From NCBI GenBank assembly GCA_964525605.1, contig CAZGKT010000006.1, positions 78,813 through 142,812 on the forward strand: 64,000 nucleotides of DNA. The letters run 5' to 3'. This document shows positions 9,056 through 18,524 of this stretch, piece after piece (positions within the stretch are counted from its first letter, which is position 1; every line of letters starts with the position of its first letter). The notes beneath the pieces are model-generated. The model worked only from the letters and a program-made list of their open reading frames with translations, did no database searches and was not told the DNA's origin. The position numbers and the translations under genes are program-made. Source of the DNA: CAVTWJ01 sp964525605 (GTDB taxonomy: Bacteria > Oederibacteriota > Muellerivitia > Muellerivitales > Muellerivitaceae).

Positions 9056-11689
9056 TTATCTCGGGTTGAATTTCAACACGTTTCCCGGGCTTAGGCTGGC
9101 CACATTGTTGGCCACGTAAATATACCCCTGTCCATCCACCGCGATGCCATAGGGATAGCTGAGGTTCCCCCAGGAACCCACCATCGTTCCTGAAGCATTA
9201 AACTCATCCACCTGGTTATATTGGATATCCGTGATATAGATGTTTCCGGCAAAAGGCGAACCCACGGGTGCCACCGCCATCGCGGTGGGTTCAAAGGCGT
9301 TGGCGAAGCTCGTTCCAGACCAGGAACCCTGCGGGGCTCCGGCCGGGGAATAAAGGCTGATGAAAGTGACCCCCGAGTTAATCCACGGCGAAGGCGCGGA
9401 ATAAACCGTCGTCCCCGCGTTGTTCACCGCGATGCTGGCTTCGTAGTATTTACCCCCACCCAGCGGGTTCGCCGTCCAAGAGGCGATATAGGGGAAGGAA
9501 GAGGTGCTGGGGCCGAAGGTTTGTACCGTGTAAGTGGGATCACTGTCAGTGATGTAAACATTCCCCGACCCGTCCACCGCGATATCCCATGGCTCATAAA
9601 GGTATCCAGGGCTTGCGGAAGTGACTGTGGCGGGGTTTCCAATCGGGGTGACGCTGGTGAGCGTCGAATTCATTTCGACGCCCTGGTTTAAATTAAATGC
9701 CGCAGCGTAAACGTTTCCGGCGTTATCCGTCGTCAAACCATAGGGGCCGGCTTCCGTCCCGTTATAACCAATGGAAACGTCTGCCGACATCGAATAGAGG
9801 TTGGACCCGGCGGCGGTTTCGGCCCAAATCTGTATGTCGGGATCCTGCGGGGTGAAAAAGTCGATATAAACCGTGGTTCCCGCCGCGTTGACCGCGATCC
9901 CGGACGGATAGGTGCCGTACCCGGTCGCGGCAACATCATTGGCGGTCCAGTAGGCCACCGGCGTATCCGGTGTCGGCGAGAGGGTCACCGTGGGCGTGAC
10001 CGAGAAGGTGGGTGTGGGGCTGTAAGAGGGGGTCGGGGTTCCCGTGGGGAGGGGACTAATATAGGGTGTTTGAGTATTGGCTAAGCAATTCGTATTGACG
10101 GTGACAGCCAAGCCGCTCATCGATCCCGTGATGACCGGGGAGCCGGGTAGGGCGCAGCTCAGGGAAACCCCCGCACCCACGTAATAACCGTAATTATCAT
10201 CGTTAGGAACTCCTCCTCCGTTGTTAAACATGCTCGCGTAATCGTCAACGGCGAGGAGATTGTAGGAACCGGCCGTCGAAACCACGGTAAAGGGCCCATC
10301 ATTTACTGTGACCTTGGCCACCGCTTGCTGGGCGCCTCCGCTTGCCGGCGCCAATATCACATAAAGCGGCTGCACGGAATTGACCTCGCCCAGGGAAAAG
10401 TTGACCAGCCCGGAGACAGTAAGCGGCGCCGCCCCGCCGGGGGTGAAGGTCGGAGTGATGGTAAAGGTGACCGTGGGGGTATTGGAGATGGTGGGGGTCA
10501 AGGTGATGGTCGGAGAATTGGTGGAAGTTAGTGAGGGGGTGGAAGTGGGTGTTTCGGTGGGCGTATGGGTGGTTGTGAAGGTGGGTGTGACTGTTGGCGA
10601 GTTAGTCACACTCGGGGTCAGGGTGACGGTCGGGGTATTCGTTGGGGTCGACGAGGAAGTGGGGGTGAGCGAATTCGTGGGTGTGTTCGACACCGTGGGC
10701 GTGGGGCTTATCGTGAACGTATGAGTCAAAGTGGGTGTTGGAGTAGGCGTTGGGGTGAAGGTTGTGGTCGAGGTAGCGGTGGGCAGGGGGTTAGGGCAAT
10801 TGCCCGAGAGATCGATGGCGGTCTGCTCATAAGCGTAATAGGCGAGGGTGGTATTCACCCGAAAACGGAAGGATGGGCCCACGGACGACGAGCCCGCACC
10901 GCTGATCTGAAGCCAGACGTGCCCTCCCCCGGCCAGCTTCATGCAATAAATATCCCCGGCTTGGATAAGGGTCACCGAAGCTCCGGCCGCTTGTTTGGCC
11001 GCTGTGGAGGAAGCCACGTAGCCGCTGGTAGGGGCCATGGCAAATTGCACCAGGTTGCCGTTACCCATATAAGCCACCGTATCGGAGTTCAGGGCGTTCA
11101 TTTGGAAACCCACTGAGGACCCGATCGTCACCGGAAGGAAATCCACATCGTATCCTGAGGAAGAAACCACTGTAGCGGCGTTCGCCAAGGCGTCCGTTTC
11201 GAAAGCGAAATAGGACCCGTCGTTGAATAAGCCCGTGTTAATGCTGTAGCAGTTACGGGCCACCGAGCCCATTTCAACCACGATCGGGGCCGCCGGCTGG
11301 GAGGTAAAATCCATCTGCACCGCCCCAACGGCCAGGGGCTGCTGGTTGGCGGCATCGTTCAACTGGAAGGCCAACAACCGGGATGGCCCCAGGGACAGGG
11401 GAATCGTGAAATTGATCGTGCCGGAATTGCCCGTCGCGTTGATCGGCCCAACAACACCGGAGACCGTCTGCATGGCGGGTCCGCTGACCTGATATAGCAC
11501 CTCGTTGGCCGAAACCCCTAAAAGTGAACCAGTGATCGTGTTGGTGGGCAGGGAGACGGAAAGATTCGTTGCCTGGAGGGGGAGGACGGGGGAGTTGGGA
11601 CCGTGATTGGAGTTACATCCCTCAAGGATCAACATGGCGATCAGAAGAAAAGTATAAGGATGGACCTTCTTTAAAATTTCCCGAATCAA
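9056..11689 (-). CDS. Pro-Thr-rich lipoprotein with NHL-type beta-propeller
   Basis: Visible parts in order: lipoprotein signal (MLILEGC), an N-terminal beta domain, a long Thr/Pro linker (TPTPTLTHTFTISPTPT and similar), and a small domain LTVSGLVNFSLGEVNS resembling the repeats of the neighbouring lipoprotein. A second Pro-Thr linker leads into a C-terminal propeller with NHL-like blades (PSGIAVNAAGTTVYI, PWDIAVDGSGNVYITD, PYGIAVDGQGYIYVAN). The frame runs up to an ATG at 11776, but its first 29 codons include a copy of the interspersed CCAAG-type repeat (11718-11747) and overlap the upstream gene. I prefer TTG 11689, which has GAGGA nine bases upstream and gives a normal signal peptide. Function is probably cell-surface scaffolding; a specific ligand is unknown. 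Confidence 0.78.
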   Translation of the reverse strand: MIREILKKVHPYTFLLIAMLILEGCNSNHGPNSPVLPLQATNLSVSLPTNTITGSLLGVSANEVLYQVSGPAMQTVSGVVGPINATGNSGTINFTIPLSLGPSRLLAFQLNDAANQQPLAVGAVQMDFTSQPAAPIVVEMGSVARNCYSINTGLFNDGSYFAFETDALANAATVVSSSGYDVDFLPVTIGSSVGFQMNALNSDTVAYMGNGNLVQFAMAPTSGYVASSTAAKQAAGASVTLIQAGDIYCMKLAGGGHVWLQISGAGSSSVGPSFRFRVNTTLAYYAYEQTAIDLSGNCPNPLPTATSTTTFTPTPTPTPTLTHTFTISPTPTVSNTPTNSLTPTSSSTPTNTPTVTLTPSVTNSPTVTPTFTTTHTPTETPTSTPSLTSTNSPTITLTPTISNTPTVTFTITPTFTPGGAAPLTVSGLVNFSLGEVNSVQPLYVILAPASGGAQQAVAKVTVNDGPFTVVSTAGSYNLLAVDDYASMFNNGGGVPNDDNYGYYVGAGVSLSCALPGSPVITGSMSGLAVTVNTNCLANTQTPYISPLPTGTPTPSYSPTPTFSVTPTVTLSPTPDTPVAYWTANDVAATGYGTYPSGIAVNAAGTTVYIDFFTPQDPDIQIWAETAAGSNLYSMSADVSIGYNGTEAGPYGLTTDNAGNVYAAAFNLNQGVEMNSTLTSVTPIGNPATVTSASPGYLYEPWDIAVDGSGNVYITDSDPTYTVQTFGPSTSSFPYIASWTANPLGGGKYYEASIAVNNAGTTVYSAPSPWINSGVTFISLYSPAGAPQGSWSGTSFANAFEPTAMAVAPVGSPFAGNIYITDIQYNQVDEFNASGTMVGSWGNLSYPYGIAVDGQGYIYVANNVASLSPGNVLKFNPR

Positions 11690-11717
11690 TATTTTCGTCC
11701 TCAAAATATTATCTTTT

Positions 11718-11747
11718 CTTGGCGGCTTCGCGTCTTCGCAGTGAAAG
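11718..11747. repeat. Interspersed CCAAG-type repeat copy
   Basis: The plus strand reads CTTGGCGGCTTCGCGTCTTCGCAGTGAAAG, the same type as copies at 56586, 60381, 60508, 63724 and 63889. It sits at the end of the beta-barrel gene/start of the NHL gene and probably marks non-coding DNA. Confidence 0.65.
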
Positions 11748-11759
11748 GGGAGGAGTTCC

Positions 11760-12869
11760 TTAAAGTTTGATTTCATAGTTCGCCCCGCAGGTCCAACGGT
11801 TATAGAGGATGTTCACGCGGTTTCCCTGGCTGTCGGCCCCGGCCCCGTCGGCCGTGATGTTGTCGTAGGACACCGAGAATTTGAGGATCGATTGGCGGTC
11901 CAGCGCGATCAAGTAAGAAGGCTCGATTCCCAGAAGGAGTCCCCCCCCGTCATAGAGGAGGTCGCTCGGGTCGTAGCCGTTGGCCATCACCCATTTCACC
12001 CGGCCGGACAAAAGAAAATTCCCAAAAGCCCAGGAAGGATCAAGGTAAAAGCGCGCCCCGAGTGAATTGTGTGTTTCGGCCACCCATAGCCCATTGACCG
12101 CCGTTTGGGCCGGAAAAAAGTATTGGACTCCGGCCTCCAGCGACAGGGCCGAGGGATTGGACCAGCTGTAGGAAAGGTTGAGGTTGGGCCCCATCCAAAG
12201 GTAGTTCTGGCTGTTTTGCAGGGTCGGCAAGGAATAATAAGCGGAGGCGGAGAAAGTCTGCACCTGGCGGGCCTCGAAGTTGGTCACCCGGTTGAGGGAT
12301 AGGAAAATCGAGTCTCCCAGTTTCAGGTTTTCCACGGAATTGGCGTTGGGATTGAGGGCGCCCGTATAGAAATATCCCAAGCCCACCCCGTACTGGGTGG
12401 CGCCGTCGGGAAAGGCGATGCCGTAGATCCCGCTCAGGCCGAATCCCCTTCCCTGATAGGGAGTGTCCACAAATTCGGCGGGGACGCTGGATTCTTGCGT
12501 TTGGGTTTCCCAAGCCTGGTTGCCCGAGGGCAGGTTGACGCCTAGGTCCACAAAGGAATCATAGGAAAAGCTTTTGAAGCCGATCTTCCCGCCGACCACC
12601 GTGTCGGTGAAGGCGCTGAGGTTTTGGGTTCCGTTGATCGGGTCGGTGGTTTGACCGTCGGCGAATTCCCCCTGGGCGTAAAAATTGAGATCCCTGAGGG
12701 GGTCGATAGAAATCGTGAGGGGAACCAGAAAATATTGCCCATCCAGGGGTGACGTCACGTTGGTATTCCAACTTTGATATTGCGCGCCCAGATCCAGCTG
12801 GCTGGCGGATAACCCGCGTACCGCCACCAAAGAAAACAGGATGAGAAACGGAAGGTCCCGTCGACTCAT
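11760..12869 (-). CDS. Outer-membrane beta-barrel protein
   Basis: A 369-residue protein with signal peptide (LFSLVAVRGLSAS) followed by alternating amphipathic strands throughout: LNFYAQGEFADG, YGVGLGYFYTG, NLSYSWSNP, LKFSVSYDNI. It ends in the hydrophobic NYEIKL. The pattern matches a 12-16-stranded transporter-like barrel; no named family is recognised. Its ATG overlaps the stop of the FecR-domain gene by four bases (12866-12869), so the two are translationally coupled. This implies that barrel and FecR protein work together at the envelope. Confidence 0.75.
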   Translation of the reverse strand: MSRRDLPFLILFSLVAVRGLSASQLDLGAQYQSWNTNVTSPLDGQYFLVPLTISIDPLRDLNFYAQGEFADGQTTDPINGTQNLSAFTDTVVGGKIGFKSFSYDSFVDLGVNLPSGNQAWETQTQESSVPAEFVDTPYQGRGFGLSGIYGIAFPDGATQYGVGLGYFYTGALNPNANSVENLKLGDSIFLSLNRVTNFEARQVQTFSASAYYSLPTLQNSQNYLWMGPNLNLSYSWSNPSALSLEAGVQYFFPAQTAVNGLWVAETHNSLGARFYLDPSWAFGNFLLSGRVKWVMANGYDPSDLLYDGGGLLLGIEPSYLIALDRQSILKFSVSYDNITADGAGADSQGNRVNILYNRWTCGANYEIKL

Positions 12870-15214
12870 GGACCCACCTCCACCTGGGGAACCAGAAGGA
12901 TGATGCTCTGGTTGCGGTTGCTGAGGGTTAAATTGTTCTCGTTATTCACGAGCAGTCCCGACTGGTAGGTGGCGTCCAGGCTGGTCAAGGCGGAATTATC
13001 GAGCGAGGCGGTAGGTTCGAAGGAAACCGTAAAGTTGCCCGGGTTGATCCCGGGGTGGTTCGCCGTAAGGGAGAGGGTATTGGAGGGATCGACCGTGAAG
13101 CTGCCGTTGCCGTTGCCGGGGCCGAGGTCGACGCCCGAAAAGGTGAGGGTGCTGTTGGGCGAGATGGAGATCGTGCCGTTGCCTGGGCCGGGGCCGAGAT
13201 TGATGGCGGTGAAGGTAAGGGTGCTGTTGGGATTGAAGAGGATCGTGCCGTTGCCGTTGACGGGGCCAAAATTGACCCCCGTGAAGGTGAGGGTATTGTT
13301 GGGGTCAAATTGGACGACGCCGTTACCGGAGAGGGATCCGAGGTTGACGTTCGAGAGGGTAGCGGGGCCATTGGGGTTGAAGGTAACGACCCCGGCGGCC
13401 GGACCGACGCTGAGGTGACTGCCCGTGAGGGTGAGCGTGGTGTTGGGGTTGATGGTGATGGCGACGGGGGGGACGCCGGTGGATGAGCCGGAGGCGTTAT
13501 TTCCGGAACCCGAAACAGGCAGGTGGTTGGCGGTCACCCTTGGAGTCTGGGTCGGCTTGACGCCTCCACTCGTGGTGACACCGACCGCGGAAACAGCGGC
13601 TCCGCTCGCTGGGGTGCCGCTGCTGAAACTAAAAGAAGTGAGGATGATATTTTTCCCGTGGGAGTCGTTGGTGCCAGAGGGGGTGCCGTTATTAAAATTG
13701 AAGGAAGTGATATTGATGTTGTTTCCATTGGAGCTGTTCCCACCGGAACTGCCGTTGATGTTGAGGTAGTTATCGGCCATTCGGACCGATCCTTTGATTC
13801 CGTTGCCTGTGTTGGAACCGGTATTTCCCCCGCCCGTCACCCACGAATCCTCGGTGGAATCCAAAGTTTTTCCGCTATAAACCATTGTGTAGCCTCCACT
13901 ATAGGAGGCGGGATTGCTTGAACTTAAACCGGAACCGCCGCTTTTCAAGGTGGTGGGTTCGCCGTAGGAGACGATGGTGACCCCGTTCACGACCGTCGTG
14001 GTGGTTTCCTGGTAGACCACCGTGGTACTACCGCCGTAGACCACCGTGGTGCCGCTCAGCCCATAGGACGAGGAATTGCTCGCCCCCGAACCGGCTCCGC
14101 CGTTGCCGGTTGCTGTTCCTATAACGACTCCGCCATTGGCCAATTGAGTGACGGCGCTGCCTGATCCATTGCTCCCACCCGAAACTCCCCAACTCGCTGT
14201 TGCCTCACCCGAGCCCCACAACTTCAGACCTGTTTTGATTCCCGTGCCATTGCCTACAATGCCCCCAACCGCGACCCCCGTACCACCGATACCCGTGACA
14301 GGATGCCCCAGACCCTGCCCTCCCGTGATTCCGGTATGGCCACCAACAGTTCCCCCAGTCGTGACTCCCGTACCCCCGATACCCGTGACAGGATGCCCCA
14401 GTCCCTGTCCTCCCGTGATTCCGGTATGGCCCCCGACAGTTCCTACAGTCGTGACTCCCGTACCACCGATACCCGTGACAGGATGCCCCAGACCCTGCCC
14501 TCCCGTGATTCCGGTATGGCCACCAACAGTTCCCCCAGTCGTGACTCCCGTACCACCAGTGCCCGTGACAGGACTGCCCACGATTCCCCCTAATTTGGTT
14601 CCGGTATGGCCACCATTCGAACTGCCGGTGTTGCTATTGGTCGAACCCAAAACATGCAGGATATGTAAAGTTTGGCCGGCGTTCACGTTGGTGGCCGTTC
14701 CCCCGTTCACCGAGGTATAGACCGTGCCCTCGGTCACGCTCAAATCCACCGTTTGAGCTTCCGGCTGGTAAACCATCTGGTAGACCGTCCCCCGGACGCC
14801 GCAGATCACCCCGCCCGCGGAAATCTCAAAACTCGATTTGGATGAGGCTAATTTCTTTACCCGGGCTTTCAGTTCCCCCACCAGAAGCTTGAAATGCAAA
14901 ATTTTGTCGATCAAGGATGGTTTTTCGAGCTGAGTGATCATCAAGGAGGTTTGGGCGCCGATTTGCAATTCGGACCCGTCGAAAAAGGTAAGGGTGGCGG
15001 AGGAATCCTTGCCAGTGGTAACCCAGTCGCCTTCCCGCGCCGTGAGGCCCTTCGTGATATGCCGTTGGATTTTCTTATTCGGCCTTTGTAAGGCGACGGT
15101 GCCGGCGATAAAGGAAAAAGTCGCTGGGGCTGGTAGCAAATCTGCCGCCCTGCATGGCGAAAAAACAAAAAACAATCCGAAGATAATAACCATGCATATT
15201 TTCGGGGTATTCAT
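12866..15214 (-). CDS. FecR-domain protein with two internal repeat arrays
   Basis: A 782-residue secreted protein: signal peptide (VIIFGLFFVFSPCRAA), FecR domain at ~50-185 (EGDWVTTGKDSSATLTFFDGS, then KSSFEISAGGVICGVRGT), then a Gly-rich half. This contains three to four copies of a 30-residue Gly/Thr repeat (GGHTGITGGQGLGHPVTG), and a C-terminal run of about seven 24-residue repeats of the type FNPNSTLTFTAINLG-GNGT that look like a beta-solenoid. FecR domains outside iron signalling are often found on large secreted proteins. With the coupled barrel gene downstream, this resembles a two-partner arrangement in which the repeat protein is displayed or exported; that is inference. There is no anti-sigma transmembrane layout, so it is unlikely to be a classical FecR regulator. 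Confidence 0.78.
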   Translation of the reverse strand: MNTPKICMVIIFGLFFVFSPCRAADLLPAPATFSFIAGTVALQRPNKKIQRHITKGLTAREGDWVTTGKDSSATLTFFDGSELQIGAQTSLMITQLEKPSLIDKILHFKLLVGELKARVKKLASSKSSFEISAGGVICGVRGTVYQMVYQPEAQTVDLSVTEGTVYTSVNGGTATNVNAGQTLHILHVLGSTNSNTGSSNGGHTGTKLGGIVGSPVTGTGGTGVTTGGTVGGHTGITGGQGLGHPVTGIGGTGVTTVGTVGGHTGITGGQGLGHPVTGIGGTGVTTGGTVGGHTGITGGQGLGHPVTGIGGTGVAVGGIVGNGTGIKTGLKLWGSGEATASWGVSGGSNGSGSAVTQLANGGVVIGTATGNGGAGSGASNSSSYGLSGTTVVYGGSTTVVYQETTTTVVNGVTIVSYGEPTTLKSGGSGLSSSNPASYSGGYTMVYSGKTLDSTEDSWVTGGGNTGSNTGNGIKGSVRMADNYLNINGSSGGNSSNGNNINITSFNFNNGTPSGTNDSHGKNIILTSFSFSSGTPASGAAVSAVGVTTSGGVKPTQTPRVTANHLPVSGSGNNASGSSTGVPPVAITINPNTTLTLTGSHLSVGPAAGVVTFNPNGPATLSNVNLGSLSGNGVVQFDPNNTLTFTGVNFGPVNGNGTILFNPNSTLTFTAINLGPGPGNGTISISPNSTLTFSGVDLGPGNGNGSFTVDPSNTLSLTANHPGINPGNFTVSFEPTASLDNSALTSLDATYQSGLLVNNENNLTLSNRNQSIILLVPQVEVGP
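14265..14600. repeat. Exact-period 90-bp tandem repeat inside FecR-domain gene
   Basis: The block CCCGTGACAGG recurs at 14292, 14382, 14472 and 14562, exactly 90 bp apart, with only a few substitutions between units. It encodes the 30-residue Gly-rich repeats. Near identity suggests recent expansion and likely copy-number variation. Confidence 0.9.
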
Positions 15215-15617
15215 TGGGAATGATTTCCGGTGGCAAGGGGAAGCTCTGGAAAGGCAGAAAAAATAACAATGAAAATAAATTGAGATACCCTAAAATCCAA
15301 GGCCGACCTCCCCGTCTGTCGAGCAATGGCTGGAATTAATAATTAGATTTTGGGTTGTATTGTCTGCTTACGGGAGTTAAAAGCAACCACTCTTCGCGCG
15401 ATTTTTCCGTTTATTAGGTAAACGAGAAAAGTTTTGAGTTTTCAATTAAATGGATTCACAAGGGAGGCATTAGGGATCGTAAATCCAACCCAATACCTCC
15501 CCGGCAATCGGGCAAGCGCTTTCGATGCCTTAATGGATCCATAGGGATTAGGCCCTGCAGAGTTGATCGCAGAGCTCGATTTTTTCTAAATACTTCAATA
15601 TTTCAAAAAAAGTACAG
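15215..15617. other. Gene-free stretch upstream of FecR cluster
   Basis: About 400 bp without a credible reading frame on either strand. It should contain the promoter of the minus-strand FecR cluster; I could not single out one convincing promoter. A TTGATC-18-TAAATA pair around 15562-15591 faces the hairpin block at 15618-15722, but is weak. Confidence 0.5.
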
Positions 15618-15722
15618 TAAAAAAGAGCCCGGCCCGAAACAGCTGGGCCGAGGCCACAAGCCGAGGTCCACGACTTGCTTACACCGGTTCCAATATGGGA
15701 CTGGGAGGAGCCGGTTTTTTTT
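15618..15722. ncRNA. Candidate structured RNA: three hairpins between two U-runs
   Basis: Three stems follow each other with almost no spacer: CGGCCC/GGGCCG (15630-15635 with 15645-15650), CAAGCCG/CGACTTG (15657-15663 with 15671-15677) and ACCGGTTCC/GGAGCCGGT (15683-15691 with 15707-15715). On the plus strand the last stem runs into eight T; on the minus strand the first stem is followed by GGGCTC and six T. It could be tandem terminators for the minus-strand reductase gene ending at 15738, or a small RNA on the plus strand. I could not match it to 6S, SRP, tmRNA, RNase P or a known riboswitch. Confidence 0.4.
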
Positions 15723-15737
15723 ATTTCCGGATAATGA

Positions 15738-16592
15738 TCATTTGAATGCCTGGGCATAGTCCCGGGCGAACTGGTCGAACTTGATCGGGGCTTTCTTCGT
15801 CACCTTCTCCACCACGTCGGTGGTGGCGGCCCCGTGGCCCGCGGCAAAAACCTCGCCCAATTTGGAAAGATCCCCCGCCAGCCAGTCCGGCATACCCATC
15901 CCCGTCATGGACTTCACGATGGCATCCGTGGGAACATCCACGTAGTTCACTTTTTTTCCGATGACGGCTGAAAGTTTTTCTGCCGCCTGAGACTCGGTAA
16001 GGGCCTCGCCCCCCGTAATCAGGTAGGTTTTTCCCTCATGACCGGGTTCGGTCAGGCATTCCACCGCCACCGCCGCGATATCCCGCGCGTCCACCATGGC
16101 GATCCGGCCTTCCTTGAAGTTTCCATAAATGGCGCTCATGCCCTTGATGCCACCCGCCTGCATGAGGAAATTCTGCATGAAAGAATGGGGTTGGAGGATG
16201 GTGTAGCCCAGTCCCGAGCTTTTCAGGTAATCCTCGGCCTTGGCATGCTGGCGGGCGAGGTTGAGGGGAGAATCGGCGCTGGCCCCGATGGCGGAAAGGA
16301 GTACCAGGTGGTGAACACCCGCCTTCTTCGCCAGGTCAACAATGGCGCTTTCCTGGTCCCCCTGGTTGGGGCTGGCGGGGGTCAAGAGAAAGACATGATC
16401 CACACCCTTCAAGGCGGCTTCGAGGCTGGCCGGCTGGGTCACATCACCCAGGGCCGTCTCCAACCCCAGCTTTTTGACTTCGGCTTCCTTTTGAGCGTTG
16501 CGAACCAACACCCTTGTCTTGGCCTTTTTTTCCGCCAACTGCTTCACGACCTCACGGCCGACTGTCCCCGTCCCGCCGATGACCAATATCAT
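15738..16592 (-). CDS. NmrA-like NAD(P)-binding oxidoreductase
   Basis: A 284-residue single-domain protein with Rossmann motif GGTGTVGREV (residues 6-15). It has a basic RVLVRN strand suited to NADP(H), then ALGDVTQPASLEAALKGVDHVFLLTP and HHLVLLSAIGA. The layout is that of the atypical SDR/NmrA group that includes quinone oxidoreductase QorB- and azoreductase-like proteins. The canonical YxxxK of classical SDRs is absent, as usual in this group. The ATG is preceded by GGGGAG. The substrate is unknown, probably a quinone or small redox molecule, or a redox-sensing role without catalysis. The hairpin block at 15618-15722 lies immediately downstream. Confidence 0.85.
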   Translation of the reverse strand: MILVIGGTGTVGREVVKQLAEKKAKTRVLVRNAQKEAEVKKLGLETALGDVTQPASLEAALKGVDHVFLLTPASPNQGDQESAIVDLAKKAGVHHLVLLSAIGASADSPLNLARQHAKAEDYLKSSGLGYTILQPHSFMQNFLMQAGGIKGMSAIYGNFKEGRIAMVDARDIAAVAVECLTEPGHEGKTYLITGGEALTESQAAEKLSAVIGKKVNYVDVPTDAIVKSMTGMGMPDWLAGDLSKLGEVFAAGHGAATTDVVEKVTKKAPIKFDQFARDYAQAFK

Positions 16593-16712
16593 TTGCCGCT
16601 CCCCTATTTTTAATAAATTCCGGGTTCATCATCGGGAGGGCATTGGGACATTATCAAGGGGAGGATTCGGTATTTTTCATGTTACGGGGTTGAAAACGAA
16701 GAGGCCCCGCCT

Positions 16713-18524
16713 TCAGGCTGAGGGGACCAGCCGGATCACTTCGTAAACCCTGACGGGTTCGGAGAAACCCTTCAGGGAGATCGGGTCGAGGACCCTCACT
16801 TCCACCAGGCCCTTGAGCTTGCGGTACATGGAGTCGGAAATCAGGATCTGTCCCGGGGCGGCCTTGGAGCAGAGCCGGGAGGCCAGATTGACCTCCTCCC
16901 CGATGACCGTGTAATCGGTCCGCTTGTCCGATCCCAGGTTCCCCGAGATCATGATGCCCGTATTCAGGCCGACCCCCATCGTCAGGGGCACCTGGTTCTT
17001 GTCGATACGGGACTTGTTCAACTGCCCCAGCGCCTGCTGCATATCCAGGGCCGCGCTGACCGCCCGAAGTTCCTTGTCCTCGAAGGGGATGGGGGCGCCC
17101 CAGACCGCCATGATGGCGTCGCCGATGAACTTGTCCAGTGTGCCCTCGTACTCCACGACCAGGTCCACCATCAGGGTGAAATACTCGTTGAGGTCGGCGA
17201 CGATCTTTTCCGGCGAGGCGTTCTCGCTCATGGCGGTGAAACCCCGGATATCGGTGAACATCACGGCGCATTCCCGGCGCTCGCCCTTCAGGGCCACCCC
17301 GTCCTTTTGCTCCAGGACTTTCCGGGCCACCTCGGGAGAAATGTATTTTCCCAGGATATTCGTGACCCGTTCCTTTTCCTTGAGTCCCTGGGTCATCTGG
17401 TTGAAGGAATCGGCCAAGACCGCCAGCTCATCCCTCGATTTCACGGGCACGGTGAAATTCAGGTTTCCACGCGCGATCTCCTGAACGCCCTGGAGCAGTC
17501 CGGTGAGGGGCTGGGTGATTCTCTGGGCGATGACCAGGGCCATGGCGAAAGCGAATAAAACACCCAGGGCCCCGATGATCACGATGGACCTCTGGATTTC
17601 CCTTTCAAACCGCAGGGCCTTGTCTTCCGAGCGGAGGATGACGTAGGTCCCGATGGCCTGCTGCCGGGTGTCGTTGAAGGGGGAGAGGAGGAACCGGAAG
17701 GATTCGCTTCCCAGCTTGAGCGAATGATCACTGGCAGTGCCAGTGCCGGCTCCCAGGGCCGCCAGGGTTTGTTCCACCTGGGGCCTCTGATCCTCCGCCC
17801 AGGTGGAGGCGTAAACCCTCTGCCCGATGTCGATGGCGATCTCGCTGTCCGTCATCTGCTTGAGTTGGTTAGCCAAATTGTCGTCCAGGGGCGTTCCCAG
17901 GACCAGCGTGCCCAGAATTTCTCCCTGGATCTGGATCGGGACCGTCACGGTCTGGAATGCTTTTTTGATTTCCTTACCGTTCTTGTCCTGCAGGGGCAGG
18001 GGGTAAATGAAGGCTCCGCTGGCGGTCGTGCCCTGGAGAGCTTCTTGCACGTTCGGCCAACTGTCGGCGAAGACGGGAGGGGCTACCGTCAATTTTCCCG
18101 CATCCGGTTCCCGCCCTTCCCTCAAGGCCAGGATCACTTCGGGAATATGGAAGGAATCGAAAAGAACCTTGCCGTGCTTGTCGGTGACGAGAAACAGGTT
18201 TTCGCGGGCGATCTCGTTGAGGTTCAGGCAGACTTCCGAGGTCGTGTTGACGTTGGGTTTGGGAACGTCGATCGCGGCCTTGAGCCTGGGGTCTTCGGCG
18301 ATGAAGCGGGCCTTAGCCCGCAGGGCGGTCAAACGTTCCTCCACCTGGCGGCTGAAAACCGAGAGGGTTTTATTGAGGTCGTTGTCCAGGGTCTGATTCG
18401 TGTCCGCCTGGAGCCGGATGTTGAGGGTGGCCAGGACCACGGACACGAGTAGGACGACCAGAACGGTCACCGAGATAAGGAGTTTGTCCCTGAGGCGCAG
18501 GCCCCTGCGCACGCCCGGGGTCAT
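16713..18524 (-). CDS. Membrane-bound class III adenylate/guanylate cyclase with HAMP
   Basis: A 603-residue protein: cytoplasmic start, transmembrane helix ~15-35, a large periplasmic Cache-like sensor domain, and a second helix ~265-285. A HAMP domain follows (RITQPLTGLLQGVQEIARGN), then a class III cyclase domain from ~400. Metal-binding Asp is in FTDIRGF (about residue 422) and the second in KFIGDAIMAVWGAP. The transition-state region GNLGSDKRTDYTVIGEEVNLASRL is present, so it should be active; the purine preference is not obvious, cAMP being more likely. Its ATG overlaps the cupredoxin gene stop by four bases. It probably converts a periplasmic signal, possibly from the coupled cupredoxin, into a cyclic nucleotide. 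Confidence 0.9.
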   Translation of the reverse strand: MTPGVRRGLRLRDKLLISVTVLVVLLVSVVLATLNIRLQADTNQTLDNDLNKTLSVFSRQVEERLTALRAKARFIAEDPRLKAAIDVPKPNVNTTSEVCLNLNEIARENLFLVTDKHGKVLFDSFHIPEVILALREGREPDAGKLTVAPPVFADSWPNVQEALQGTTASGAFIYPLPLQDKNGKEIKKAFQTVTVPIQIQGEILGTLVLGTPLDDNLANQLKQMTDSEIAIDIGQRVYASTWAEDQRPQVEQTLAALGAGTGTASDHSLKLGSESFRFLLSPFNDTRQQAIGTYVILRSEDKALRFEREIQRSIVIIGALGVLFAFAMALVIAQRITQPLTGLLQGVQEIARGNLNFTVPVKSRDELAVLADSFNQMTQGLKEKERVTNILGKYISPEVARKVLEQKDGVALKGERRECAVMFTDIRGFTAMSENASPEKIVADLNEYFTLMVDLVVEYEGTLDKFIGDAIMAVWGAPIPFEDKELRAVSAALDMQQALGQLNKSRIDKNQVPLTMGVGLNTGIMISGNLGSDKRTDYTVIGEEVNLASRLCSKAAPGQILISDSMYRKLKGLVEVRVLDPISLKGFSEPVRVYEVIRLVPSA

